Below are positions 29,380-52,047 of a stretch of DNA of 64,000 nucleotides, piece by piece. Source of the DNA: Maylandia zebra (Eukaryota > Chordata > Actinopteri > Cichliformes > Cichlidae); assembly GCF_041146795.1 (NCBI RefSeq), contig NC_135168.1, positions 14,560,131 to 14,624,130 on the forward strand, given 5' to 3'. Under the pieces are notes generated by a model. That model ran no database searches. It was not told where the DNA came from and saw only the letters and a list, made by a program, of their open reading frames with translations. How positions within the stretch are numbered: the stretch's first letter is position 1; the number at the start of each line of letters is the position of its first letter. The position numbers were made by a program, and so were the translations under genes.

Positions 29380-30590
29380 ATGTCAAGCAATGTCTCATTT
29401 CTTTCCGAAAAAGCCTCAGCCCTAGATGTCATCATAGGAGATTTATTGACTACAGGAGTAATAAAGCCCACAGTATCTCCATATAACACTCCTGTCAATC
29501 CTGTGCCAAAGCCTAACAAACCTGGCGTATGGCGTTTCATACAAGACTTAAGGCAAATTAATGCAGTCATTATGCCTCTGCCACCTCTCAGACGTTCCCA
29601 GCATATTGACATCTATTCCATCCACAGCTATACATTTTACCGTGGTGGACCTGTGTTCCGCCTTTTTCTCAGTACCTGTGCATGAAGACACACAGCCGTT
29701 ATTTGCATTCACACATAGAAATAAGCAGTACACTTGGACTCGTTTGCCCCAAGGCATGATAGACAGCCCTGCGGCTTTCTCAATGGTGGTCCGTGCTACC
29801 CTGGACAGCTTCACTCCTCCGGAGGGCTGTACTGGATGACCTCCTCCTCTGTGCTCCGAGTGAGGAACTATGTCAAACTGCTACACACATGCTTCTCCAG
29901 CACCTCCAACAGACTGGCCACAAAGCATCTGCAAAGAAAATGCAGTACTGTCAGACTTCTGTTCAATATTTGGGATTTACACTGTCTCACGGAAAACGTT
30001 CCATGACTGCAGACAGGGTCAAAGCTGTGACCTCCGTCCCTCGGCCCACTACACAGAAGGAAATGTTGTCCTTCCTGGGCATGGTGAACTATTGCAGACA
30101 GTGGATACCAGACTGTTCTTTTCATGACCACATTCTGCGTGACTGTTGTAAAAAAGACAAGCCTCCTCGAATACTGTGGTCCACAGAAATGACTGCCTCT
30201 TTCAATTAAAGGGAGTGCTGACCTCCGCCACTCAAAGGTGCTGCCTGTGGATTGTTCAGGGGATGCCGGCCTGCCTGAGGGCGTTAGCAGCTTGCTCTAT
30301 CATGATAAGGGACTGCGAGAAGCTCACACTCTCACATGACACTATTCTACACACCAATCACCAGGTCACGACCATTCTAGCAAACATAACTACACAACAT
30401 ATGCAAATCTCACTATAAAAGCAAACAGCACACCCAATTCGCCAGCACATTTATTGATCCATATGCTGTGTTCTTCTGACCGACAGGATGGCTCAGACAG
30501 GCTTGACGATCATGACTGCATGACACGTATACAGGAATCCACAGCACCACGTCCAGATTTAGAGCAAACACCTATCTCAGACTCAGCCAC
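29340..30590 (+). pseudogene. pol: Broken reverse transcriptase region of pol
   Basis: Recognisable segments appear in several frames: TTGVIKPTVSPYNTPVNPV and WRFIQDLRQIN (29440-29570), then WTRLPQGMIDSPAAF (about 29730-29785) in another frame, then LGFTLSHGKRSMTADRV (29960-30030) in a third. At the catalytic YxDD position (near 29830) the frame changes and the Tyr is lost (VLDD remains). A stop follows at about 30207. The thumb/connection region is partly deleted, with GMPACLRALAACSIMIRDCE at about 30260-30320. At least three frameshifts are needed to follow the domain, so no active enzyme can be made. Confidence 0.85.
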
Positions 30591-31050
30591 GGTTTATGTG
30601 GACGGGTCCTGTTGAAGGCCGAATGACAACTCATTTCTTTGTGGCTATTCAGTGGTAACAGTGCCTGACATCATACTAGAGGCTCGCTCATTACCATTTC
30701 ACTCAGCACAAAAAGCAGAGCTCATGGCTTTAATACGCGCCTGTGAGCTCCATTTGGATAAGCGTGTGACAATTTACACAGACAGCCGCTATGCGTTTGG
30801 CGTCGTACATGACTTTGGCACATTGTGGAGACAAAGAGGATTTAGATCTGCTGACGGAAAATCAATTGCTAAATTCTGATTTTGTTCAAAGATTTTTGCA
30901 GGCTATACAGCTGCCATCGGCCATTGCAGTTGTAAAAACGAAAGGACACAGTACAGCTGACACAGACGAAGCAGCAGGTAATGCTCTAGTAGACGTGACA
31001 GCCAAGGCTGCAGCTGCATCACAGCTCCCACCTCCACAGGAAGTATTATC
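30591..31050 (+). pseudogene. pol: Broken RNase H region of pol
   Basis: Catalytic landmarks are present but split. VYVDGSC at about 30595-30615 is followed at once by a stop. KAELMAL and YTDSRYAFGV (30710-30805) lie in one frame up to a stop at 30877. KGHSTADTDEAAGNALVD (30943-30995) lies in another. The Asp, Glu, Asp and His/Asp positions are visible, but a stop and a frameshift break the domain. Confidence 0.8.
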
Positions 31051-31212
31051 TGTGCCCCTACAGTTGCCACTTGTTACACTCCCAGACTATTTAGAAACAA
31101 ATGTTGATTTAAACTTTATACAAGAGCAAGCCTCTGCATCTGATTACACCTATTGGGAGGATAATGACTGTACCTTAGATGACAGAGATGGCCTATACAA
31201 AATTTTGAGGGT

Positions 31213-32041
31213 TTGATTGCCCTCCCATATTCCCTGATGCCAGTCCTTGTCCGACATTTTCACTGTGTGAGTCATGTCGGACAAAGAGGGGTAATAGGGG
31301 CAATAAAATCAAGATTTGTAATTGAGAAAACATCACATGCAGTAAAAAGCATATTAGCAACCTGTCTAACATGTGCACGAGCTAATGTAGGGAGACCAAA
31401 AGCGAAACATCAGCATTTACCACAACCAGATTTTCCATTTCATACATTATGACTCCATCTGCAGTAACCAAATTATCTCCATTTGAAATAAGACTATTTC
31501 CAACACCATGGTCAGCTTCCAGAGGGGCACCGCTAGTAGAAGGTGATGTATATTGCATTGTCCGACTATGTTCACAATCTGGTAGAAACACTGAATAATA
31601 ACTATCAGAAAGTTTGTCTCTCCCAGCCTCTCCCCTCCACAGTTCCACCAGTGGAGACCAGGAGATGCGTGTTGGTGAAGTCGCTAAAACCAAGGACACT
31701 CTGGGAGGCCGCGCGTGTTCCAGCCCCAGACTGTACTGGCAGTGACGAAGAACCAGCATCCTCACAGACGGACAACCTCAGTGGATTCATGCCAGCAGGG
31801 TTAAGACCAGCCCAACCAGACCATCTCAGGCGTCGGATCAAGCAGACGACGTCTCCGGCGAGCCAACGCCCGGAACCAAAACAAATAAACACACAACAGG
31901 TAGATGACATCTCCGGCGAGCCAGCGCCCGGATCCAATCCACCTACACACACGCAATCACTGATTAACACACAACGTCTGAAAGAGCCACAGCAAGGTAC
32001 TCGAACATCCAGCAGGAATAGAAAGCCGAGAGTACCACAGG
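31213..32041 (+). pseudogene. pol: Integrase remnant lacking the catalytic core
   Basis: The zinc-binding N-terminal part is visible (HFHCVSHVGQRG, then CLTCARANVGRPK, 31255-31400) and stops at 31452. The sequence then passes directly to what looks like the C-terminal side of the core (AVTKLSPFEIRLF) and the C-terminal domain (CVLVKSLKPRTLWEAARV, about 31660-31715). The DDE core between them is missing. A Pro-rich frame continues to 32049 and overlaps the env start by 8 bases, as pol and env often do. Confidence 0.75.
31848..31963 (+). repeat. Two imperfect tandem copies of a 58-bp unit
   Basis: GACGTCTCCGGCGAGCCAAC at 31848 recurs as GACATCTCCGGCGAGCCAGC at 31906, both followed by GCCCGGA. 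Because 58 is not a multiple of three, the duplication shifts frame within the 3' end of pol. Confidence 0.6.
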
Positions 32042-33343
32042 ATGTCTAATCTGATAAAGCCAGACTCATTCCATCCTGATAATGGAGAAAATGAAATGCC
32101 CATTGTCATCATACGACGCTTATTCTATGTCTCTCGAACCTGGGACCAGGCCAGGAGACGACTGAAGAACTGTTTTTCTTATATATTTAGGTTATTTATC
32201 ATATCTATCGCATTAACCTTAGGATTTTTCTTTGCTATTTTGTATTGTAAACTGCAACCATGTTCACATTTCTGCAGGTCATATTTTGCTGACAATACCT
32301 CATGCTCTACTTTGCGAGACACCTACTTAATACGCTCCTCACAATCAGTAAATAGCAACATAGACGCCACTAATAAACCATTTTATGCGACCTCTAGAGC
32401 AGGAGTCAACTCCTGGTATGAAAATGCCAGAACAGCCGCTCGTGATTTAGGAAACAGTAACTGTTATGTCTGTTCAAAGGGTAATCCAGAACAGGTAATA
32501 GTAGGATACCCCATATACGGTTTCCCCCTCACTGAGGGACTAGAGAAAATCGGCGGAGATAATGCTCTCCTTAAAGACGCTTTACAGTTGACTCTGAGCC
32601 CTCTCGACTGCCTACTTAGACACACACACACACCAACTAACCCTGAGACTCCATTAGGCGAATTATTGAAGTTATCTAATGACACGGCAGGGACCTGCGC
32701 CCCAATGAAACGCCCTAAGACTAGGTTAAAGCCCTCACTACCCCTAGGACAGATCCCTTTCCATTTTAATACTAGTATGATATGTCTGCGTAGACTAAAG
32801 TTAACTGGCCCAGACACACACATAGATTATACAAAGGATAACTACACATTTTTCTCTGACTCCCCAGGTGCACGCTGTAATGAGACATGGCTAGCTGTCT
32901 CTGTGGCTGAAGTTTTATCATATCTGGAGGAACACACACACAGTTCAAGTTCGAGCGGAGAATCGATCATTGTTCCCCCAGAAGGTGTATTAAATGACAC
33001 TGAATGGGGGGAGTTAGTTAAATCACACATGGTCACGCGCCTAACTAGAGCAATCCCTAACGCTTATTGGATGTGCAATAATACCCTTAGATTAGCTTTA
33101 CCTGTTAATTGGACCGGTACCTGTGGTCTAGTGACCGTTGATGTATGCTGTACTTTCATTCCCAATAATACCGCCCCTAACGGTTCATTCACACAAGCTA
33201 TGAATAGACTTGAAGCATTGAAGATAGAACTAATTGCCAATACAGGTCACGGTCAGTGGCTAGATAAGTGGCTACAGGACACGTTTGGAAAATGGAAGGA
33301 ACTAATTGTAGCCTTTGTAACCGTTGCCGCATGTTTTCGATAA
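32042..33343 (+). CDS. env: Endogenous retroviral Env-like protein, 433 codons, internally shortened and C-terminally cut
   Basis: Envelope glycoproteins mediate receptor binding and fusion. The frame has a long hydrophobic leader or anchor at about 49-70, several NxS/T sites and surface-unit-like cysteines. A surface-type motif, WMCNNTLRLALPVNWTGTC, at 343-361 runs straight into a Cys-x7-Cys-Cys and IPNNTAP stretch (361-379) that belongs to the transmembrane subunit in related viruses. No furin-type cleavage site, fusion peptide or heptad-repeat region lies between them, so an in-frame deletion is likely. The frame ends early in the membrane-spanning region (421-433). Hydrophobic codons continue in another frame, indicating a frameshift. 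Unlikely to be a working entry protein; it could still be expressed. Confidence 0.8.
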   Translation: MSNLIKPDSFHPDNGENEMPIVIIRRLFYVSRTWDQARRRLKNCFSYIFRLFIISIALTLGFFFAILYCKLQPCSHFCRSYFADNTSCSTLRDTYLIRSSQSVNSNIDATNKPFYATSRAGVNSWYENARTAARDLGNSNCYVCSKGNPEQVIVGYPIYGFPLTEGLEKIGGDNALLKDALQLTLSPLDCLLRHTHTPTNPETPLGELLKLSNDTAGTCAPMKRPKTRLKPSLPLGQIPFHFNTSMICLRRLKLTGPDTHIDYTKDNYTFFSDSPGARCNETWLAVSVAEVLSYLEEHTHSSSSSGESIIVPPEGVLNDTEWGELVKSHMVTRLTRAIPNAYWMCNNTLRLALPVNWTGTCGLVTVDVCCTFIPNNTAPNGSFTQAMNRLEALKIELIANTGHGQWLDKWLQDTFGKWKELIVAFVTVAACFR

Positions 33344-33502
33344 TTATTGTCTGTTGTGTGATACCATGTATACGCTCTCAGGATTTTTGATATTAAGCTT
33401 GCTCGAAGGACCAGTTACATTTATGATTTGTTTTATGTTTATGATTTGTCTTTATATTATGTTATTACATTCTGTCTTTATACTATGTTATCATTTCATG
33501 AT

Positions 33503-33514
33503 AAAAGGAGGGAA
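33503..33514 (+). other. Polypurine tract
   Basis: AAAAGGAGGGAA lies directly before the 3' LTR, in the position where plus-strand synthesis is primed. Confidence 0.85.
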
Positions 33515-33515
33515 C

Positions 33516-34196
33516 TGTTGTGATATTTTGATACCATGGTAGCATTTACAGGATATTGTTTTATAGTGATATTATACAGGAAAACTGTTACTCAATAAGG
33601 CCCATTTACTAGTTGTTTTTCTCTTTCTCTGTGACCCAAGAATTAATGTGTAAGAATCACAGGATGGTACCTCAAGGTCGAAAACACCACAGAGATCACT
33701 TCCTTACTCCCATCCTCCCTTCTTTATCTCCTAGAAAAGAGCTTGTTAAAGGCCAGGTGGTTTGTTTCAGAATTCACTAATGAAAGAACTCTGTATTCTA
33801 TGTCTAGGAGTGTATTTTGCTGGAATGATCATAAATTGTAGCTGAACTGATAAACTACACAAAGGATACTTCTTTGCTCAGAAGGCAGGAAGACGTTTCC
33901 TTATTTGGTCTGTACCGGTTTGAACTGAGAACATGCTGACACACGAACCTTTTTTTTCCTCTATATAAACTGTTGTGTACTGAATAAACCTTTGAGTTGA
34001 TTTTGGAAGAGCAACCTGAAGCAGTTTCTGTGTCATTTTGTTCTCCCAAGCTACTCCCGGCGCTGTAACTAACCTGCTGAACGGCATACCTGAGCTTACT
34101 TTGAATAATAAATTTTATACAGAACTCTGCTTATCGGTGCTCACGCCTTGGAGGAAACCCGATCCATGGAGAAACCCGGGACGGAGATTTCTTTCA
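33516..34196 (+). repeat. 3' LTR
   Basis: 681 bp, TGTTGTGATA...TTTCTTTCA. TATATAAA lies at 33962-33969 and AATAAA at 33983-33988. Differences from the 5' LTR: five substitutions (two adjacent to one another at GAATCTG/GAACATG) and one extra T in a T run. Confidence 0.95.
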
Positions 34197-34289
34197 TTGC
34201 TCATGACATTCAAGGCTGTGAAATGACAAAATATGCCTTTTTCTTTTTTACATTATTCTCACAAGTCTCAACACTTAGAGGACAATAAT

Positions 34290-34450
34290 AATAATGATGA
34301 TGGCTGGGCTCTTTTGGCTGCTTCCTTGTTTACCCAAGGGGCTCTGCAGCGGATAGAACTACATGTTTGATTTGGCACATTTTTTACCCCGGATGCCCTT
34401 CTGAATGCTCCCCTCCTATTTATCCAGGCTTGGGACTGGCACTGGGAGTA
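34290..34450. repeat. Teleost interspersed repeat, class uncertain
   Basis: Contains TCTGCAGCGGATAGAACTAC, GGATGCCCTTCTGAATGC and ATCCAGGCTTGGGACTGGCA, words I recognise from a widespread fish repeat. Ends and class were not resolved. Confidence 0.45.
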
Positions 34451-34715
34451 CGCTAATACTCCTTAAATACAAATAAGCTGGGGGTTAGTTGACTGACACT
34501 GGGTCTGTGTCCTCCCAGCCCTAAAGAAGGGATATTTCATAACAATAATAAGAATGTTTCTTACCGACATGCAAAAACTGTTTACATGTTTCCAACACTA
34601 AAGGGTTATTCAGTCATTCATCCCTTTCCCTTGATGCTTTCTTTCTTCCTGCTGAATAACTTCAAACTTTTTAAAAACACAATGATGGTTAATTTTTTAA
34701 CCATCATTGAACCTG

Positions 34716-35600
34716 TGACCAAAAAATCTACAGTAAGTTGTGTCAACAACTATTGGCCAATTCCTCTTACCATGATCATTCCTAAATACTTTGAAAGACT
34801 GCTATTCAATCACATAAAGCTATGCGTCACAGCTGAGGTAGATCACCAGGTATGAGATTTTAACACCAACTGCTCTCAGACTGTCAGCCTGGGCAGGCAA
34901 ACACTCCCCATCCTCACTCTGACCACGGAGTTCTGCAAGGCTATGTGCCGAGACCCTTCCTGTATGCTCCGGACAGACATGACCATCAGTGCATGCACAA
35001 GACGAATACCACTGTTACGTTTACAGATGATACGACAGCCATTGCACTCAATTTGACATCATAACAATATGATGTCATGTGTGTGTTTTAATAACACACA
35101 CACCAAAGAGATGATTATAGAGTCCCGAACCAAAAAGAAAACCACAGACACACCACTACACATCCATAGAGAGAGTCTACTGCGCACCACACTGCCACCA
35201 ACACTGCAGCTTTTACAGCACAGTAGAGAGCATCCTCGCAGCTTGGTGTGGTAGCTGTACCAAAGCTGACAAAAGGCCCTCCAGCATGTTGTGGAAAGAT
35301 TGTGGGCACAGAGCTACCATATCTGGATCATCTTTACACCACTTGCTGTGTGAAGAAGGCCACAAAGACTCTCCAGACCTCCATTTGTTCAAGCTTCGCC
35401 CATCAAGCAGGTACTTCAGAGGTGTACAAACACGCAAATAGGCTGAAACGCATCCTTACACACAGAAAAACAAAATCACCTTTCACTAAACAGGACAAAC
35501 TGGAATGGGTTAAAACAGTGCAGCGCTCATCCTGGATGTCACCACCTTTCTGTACTTCTTCCTGGAGGTGTATTAGTCTTTTTTTTCCCATTTCATTTCT
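34716..35600 (+). mobile_element. Decayed LINE (L2/CR1-like) reverse transcriptase remnant
   Basis: VNNYWPIPLTMIIPKYFERL (about 34741-34800) resembles the NxYRPVALTS...KxFERL block of fish non-LTR reverse transcriptases. Later, a frame around 35220-35310 resembles their C-terminal AWxGSCTKxD region. Frames are broken throughout; the middle is deleted or scrambled. Confidence 0.6.
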
Positions 35601-36012
35601 CAGAGTTGCAAATCTGAAAGTATTGGTGGAAGTTGCACTTGTTTAAATGTCTTATGTCCTTACTGTTTACATCCTTTTTTACTTAGACAGAAATACCCAC
35701 CAAAATAATGTTCTATACCCAAGTTTGAGGCAACACACTGGACTTCTCTGAAAAGTGAGGAATTTATCAAACTACAAAAACGTTTATGTTTAGGAATGCA
35801 AGCAAATAACTGTAAGGTATAAATACTTTTCTATTATCCTATTTATTTTTTATTTATTTTCCTCCTACTGTTTGTGTATGTACGTCCGTGCGTGTTGTGC
35901 TGTGTGTAAATGTTGTGCACAAGGTTAGGGAGGGAGTATAACTGTCACTTCGTTATGTTTCCATAGTAAGTGCTGAATCCTGAACGTCTTCAGAGTCAGT
36001 ACTTACACCGTC

Positions 36013-36029
36013 CCACCAGATGGCGATAG
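36013..36029 (+). promoter_or_regulatory. CTCF-like motif upstream of maea
   Basis: CCACCAGATGGCGATAG, about 80 bases before the maea start codon, is close to the CTCF core. Motif evidence only. Confidence 0.3.
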
Positions 36030-36099
36030 TGAGCGCTGAGCCCATTCTGAGCTGATAGAAAAAAAACACAAACAACCACAAGAAAACCACAAAACCAAG

Positions 36100-48306
<12,207 letters not shown>

Positions 48307-49560
48307 TTGCTCGGATGACGCTTCTGAGTATCAACCACATCAGATACGGCCCGTCGCCCATCACCTGTGACCCGGCCTGCTCAGAGCCACCTGTGGAGCT
48401 GTGATCCAGTGCCCTTCCTCCCACAGACAAAACCCACATGTCCGTGGAGACTCCACCACCCCAACCCATCCAGTTCCTCTACATGATCAGCTCAAGTTAG
48501 CCCATCCAGACCCCGTGCCCCCCCGCCCCCTCCATTTTATCTGACAAACTGGGCTCCTCTCCTTTAAGACTCTGTTTTAGATGTGGCTAGAAGTTGTTTA
48601 ATCTGATCCATTCAAGCACATGGACTATCAGCATTGTCATTATCTTACAGGCCTTCACACTGAAGATTAGAGAGTAGAGAAAAAGACTGAAGAGTGGAAA
48701 AACTGCTAGATAGATGTTTGATTTTACTACAACAAATAAAATCCTGTTGAGGTTACTTTTGACTTTTTTCCTTTTACAAATGTTGTTTGTTACTGAAATA
48801 ATGTGGCAGAAATGTGTTAAGTCGCTGCTTTAACCATTAACACAAGATTTGAGCCTTTTTTGTGAACAGACATGGCTTCCTAGTCACATCTCCTCCTGTG
48901 GTGCATGCTGTCTGCATCGTTTGTCTTATAGCCATGTTTATGTTGGTTGTTAGGGAATATTTTTAAATGCTTCCTTTAAACTACCTAACTGGATTAATTA
49001 CATTTATCTCCCTCACGATTGAAACTGGAGGATGTTTTGGGCTACAAAAGGCTTCAGTTTTAATGTAAATATTAGGTAGGACTTGATCTTCATTTATAAA
49101 TTCAGGAGTTTTAGAGAAATGTCATTTTAAAAAAACAAAATATTTGCCATCTGCACAGATTGCTGTGTAAATTTGAGTGTTTTCTCGGGTGTTTAAAACC
49201 TGATGTAGCCTTCAATATCCTCAAGTCAAGCGGTTTTTGCTTATAATTTCTCATATCTGGAGAAGCTCGTAGTTTCACAGACAGTAATATAAATTAAGCG
49301 GTACTTGCTCCCGTAAAGAAATGTACTAAGTTTTCAGACAAGAAAACCATCTCTGATGTTTTTAGCTTCCAAATGAAAAACACAAAAACAGTCTTCCCAT
49401 TTTTGGTGTGACAGGTTTGGTGTTTATTTCAGTTTGTTTGAAATTTTGCCTTTAAAAAAAGACATTCTGGGTGATTTTTAGTCAACTGGACGTTGCCTAC
49501 AGTCTGAATTTCATAACTATTTTCCCAGTGAAGCCTCGATAATAAAGAGAAGGACAATGG
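48307..49560 (+). other. maea: maea 3' untranslated region
   Basis: Two polyadenylation signals suggest alternative ends: AATAAA at 48735-48740 and AATAAA at 49541-49546. The region is AT-rich in its second half. Confidence 0.7.
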
Positions 49561-50490
49561 CGCTGCGTTACCAGTCTTGTACTCTATGTTGAAGCTGCTT
49601 GCAGCACCATTATTACAGGCTTTAAGACCATTTCATTTAATATACATTCACATGCCTTTACTGAAGGTAAAGACTTTGTCTTTCCTTACAAAGACAGGAG
49701 GAGGAGAGGAGTCACATTCAACCTTTATGGCTTTCAAACGTACTATAGAAGGACTGGGATATAAAATAATATGGAGAAGGACCTAAAGGTCACTCTGAAA
49801 ATCAAGCCTGAACACCCAGAATACTCAAAAAATGCAGGTTAACATAATCAATTTTGTGGTCGGTCCTTTCTTCCATCTGTTGTTTTATCAGCAAACCACG
49901 AGTCACCTCGTTTGTGTCCATCTATAGTTTGGAGCTGTATCTGTGCAGACACAGACTGTCCTGTGTGTTTGTGTTGGTAGAGTAGAAATGGGGATTGTTT
50001 CATGAGCAATATGCCTCATAAAGGTTTCAGTAAACTTTGATTTTGGTGTTTCTTTGTTTGCCGTCTGCTTTGCTCTTGTCTGCTCTGAAATCTGCATTAC
50101 CATAAGCTGTTGGTAGGTGTGGTTATTCTCTGCACAAGGTAATTAAATCAAGTGCCGTGTCTTTCACCTGAAACTACATCGCCATAGCCCGAGGACGTCG
50201 GGATTCGAGGGGAATTGGCCTTTTCTTTGTGTTTGATCACTTACATGGAGATCGTGGCAGGAAAGATAAGGGGAAAATAGGCAGGATGATTGGCTTATCT
50301 GTTACAACCGAAACCTGCAACTTCTGCAGAAAACACATCAGCCACTGACAAGGTTTTCTTCTCCAGATTAATCCAGTATTTTTCTCATTTTCTGTTTGAC
50401 GTGTAAATTAGTGAAAAATAATGTCTGCTACAATTTCACACACTAGTTGAGAGCCTATTCAGTTTCTACAGCCTTTCTTACCTTGATAAA

Positions 50491-50664
50491 TACGGAAGAG
50501 GATTAGGGCTGCTGGGGAAAAGTGAGCACGTCTTTTTTCTTCTTCTTCTTTTCCAGAATTCTGAGAAAAAAGTCAGAATTCTGACTTCAATCTCAGGATT
50601 CTGGAAAAGGGGGAAAAGACGTGCCCACTTTTTTTCCCCCCAGTGGCCCTAATCCTCTGCCGTA
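50491..50664. mobile_element. MITE or foldback element with TA ends
   Basis: Long inverted repeat: TACGGAAGAGGATTAGGG at the left end pairs with CCCTAATCCTCTGCCGTA at the right (one mismatch), and the pairing continues inward with interruptions, for example GCACGTCTTTT/AAAAGACGTGC. TA at both borders suggests a Tc1/mariner-type insertion. 174 bp. Confidence 0.75.
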
Positions 50665-51049
50665 GATAAAACCAAATATAAAAATTGTAATTTCATTAGC
50701 AAATCTTCCAATGCCATATTTCGGAGAGATAGAAAAGAGAATAAGTCTTTTTTTTGTTCATCCGATTTATTGGGTCATAGCCTCGCACTCTTTAAAATAA
50801 TGAGGAGGAGATACGCAATACATAACAAGGTTCCCCACCTCCATGTTTTAAGGTCTAAGTTTTTGAGATCGATGTGGTTTGGTAATACGTGAGAAAAGGG
50901 TAGCATGGCCAAAACTATTCACTGTAGTTAAGTCTTTTTAAATCATGGGTTATTCATGTATCTTCAGTCTTTTTCTACAAAAGAAACAGCAGTGGACCGG
51001 AAAAGGCGGCGCTAATAGTCAGCCTAGCATGTCGTCACAGCGCGTATGA

Positions 51050-51055
51050 TATAAA
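51050..51055 (+). promoter_or_regulatory. TATA box candidate for first hnrnpa0 gene
   Basis: TATAAA about 90 bases upstream of the ATG, followed by CTCCCCCACCTCC, a pyrimidine-rich start-site-like tract. Confidence 0.5.
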
Positions 51056-51120
51056 TACAGCTGCGTTCTCCCCCACCTCCATCTTGAGTTCAGAGCGTTG
51101 TTGAGGGTGTTCGGGTGTAA

Positions 51121-52047
<927 letters not shown>

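Larger units (their letters stand above)
25941..34196 (+). mobile_element. Endogenous retrovirus, full-length layout with defective pol and env
   Basis: An 8256-bp provirus: 5' LTR, tRNA-Leu-type primer site, open gag, broken pol, shortened env, polypurine tract, 3' LTR. It is flanked by the perfect 5-bp duplication TTGCT (25936-25940 and 34197-34201). The pol remnants and Env motifs suggest a gamma/epsilon-like (class I) lineage of fish retroviruses; this is inference from motifs. The LTRs differ by five substitutions and a one-base length change over 680 bp, so integration is recent. By contrast, pol has multiple frameshifts and deletions. It lies on the plus strand, in the same direction as maea, and 1.9 kb upstream of its ATG. 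Confidence 0.95.

Noticed and set aside
33324-33542. Hydrophobic 72-codon frame after env
   Set aside because: Mostly AT-rich sequence before the polypurine tract translating to Phe/Ile/Met/Leu; treated as out-of-frame env tail and noncoding, not a separate gene.
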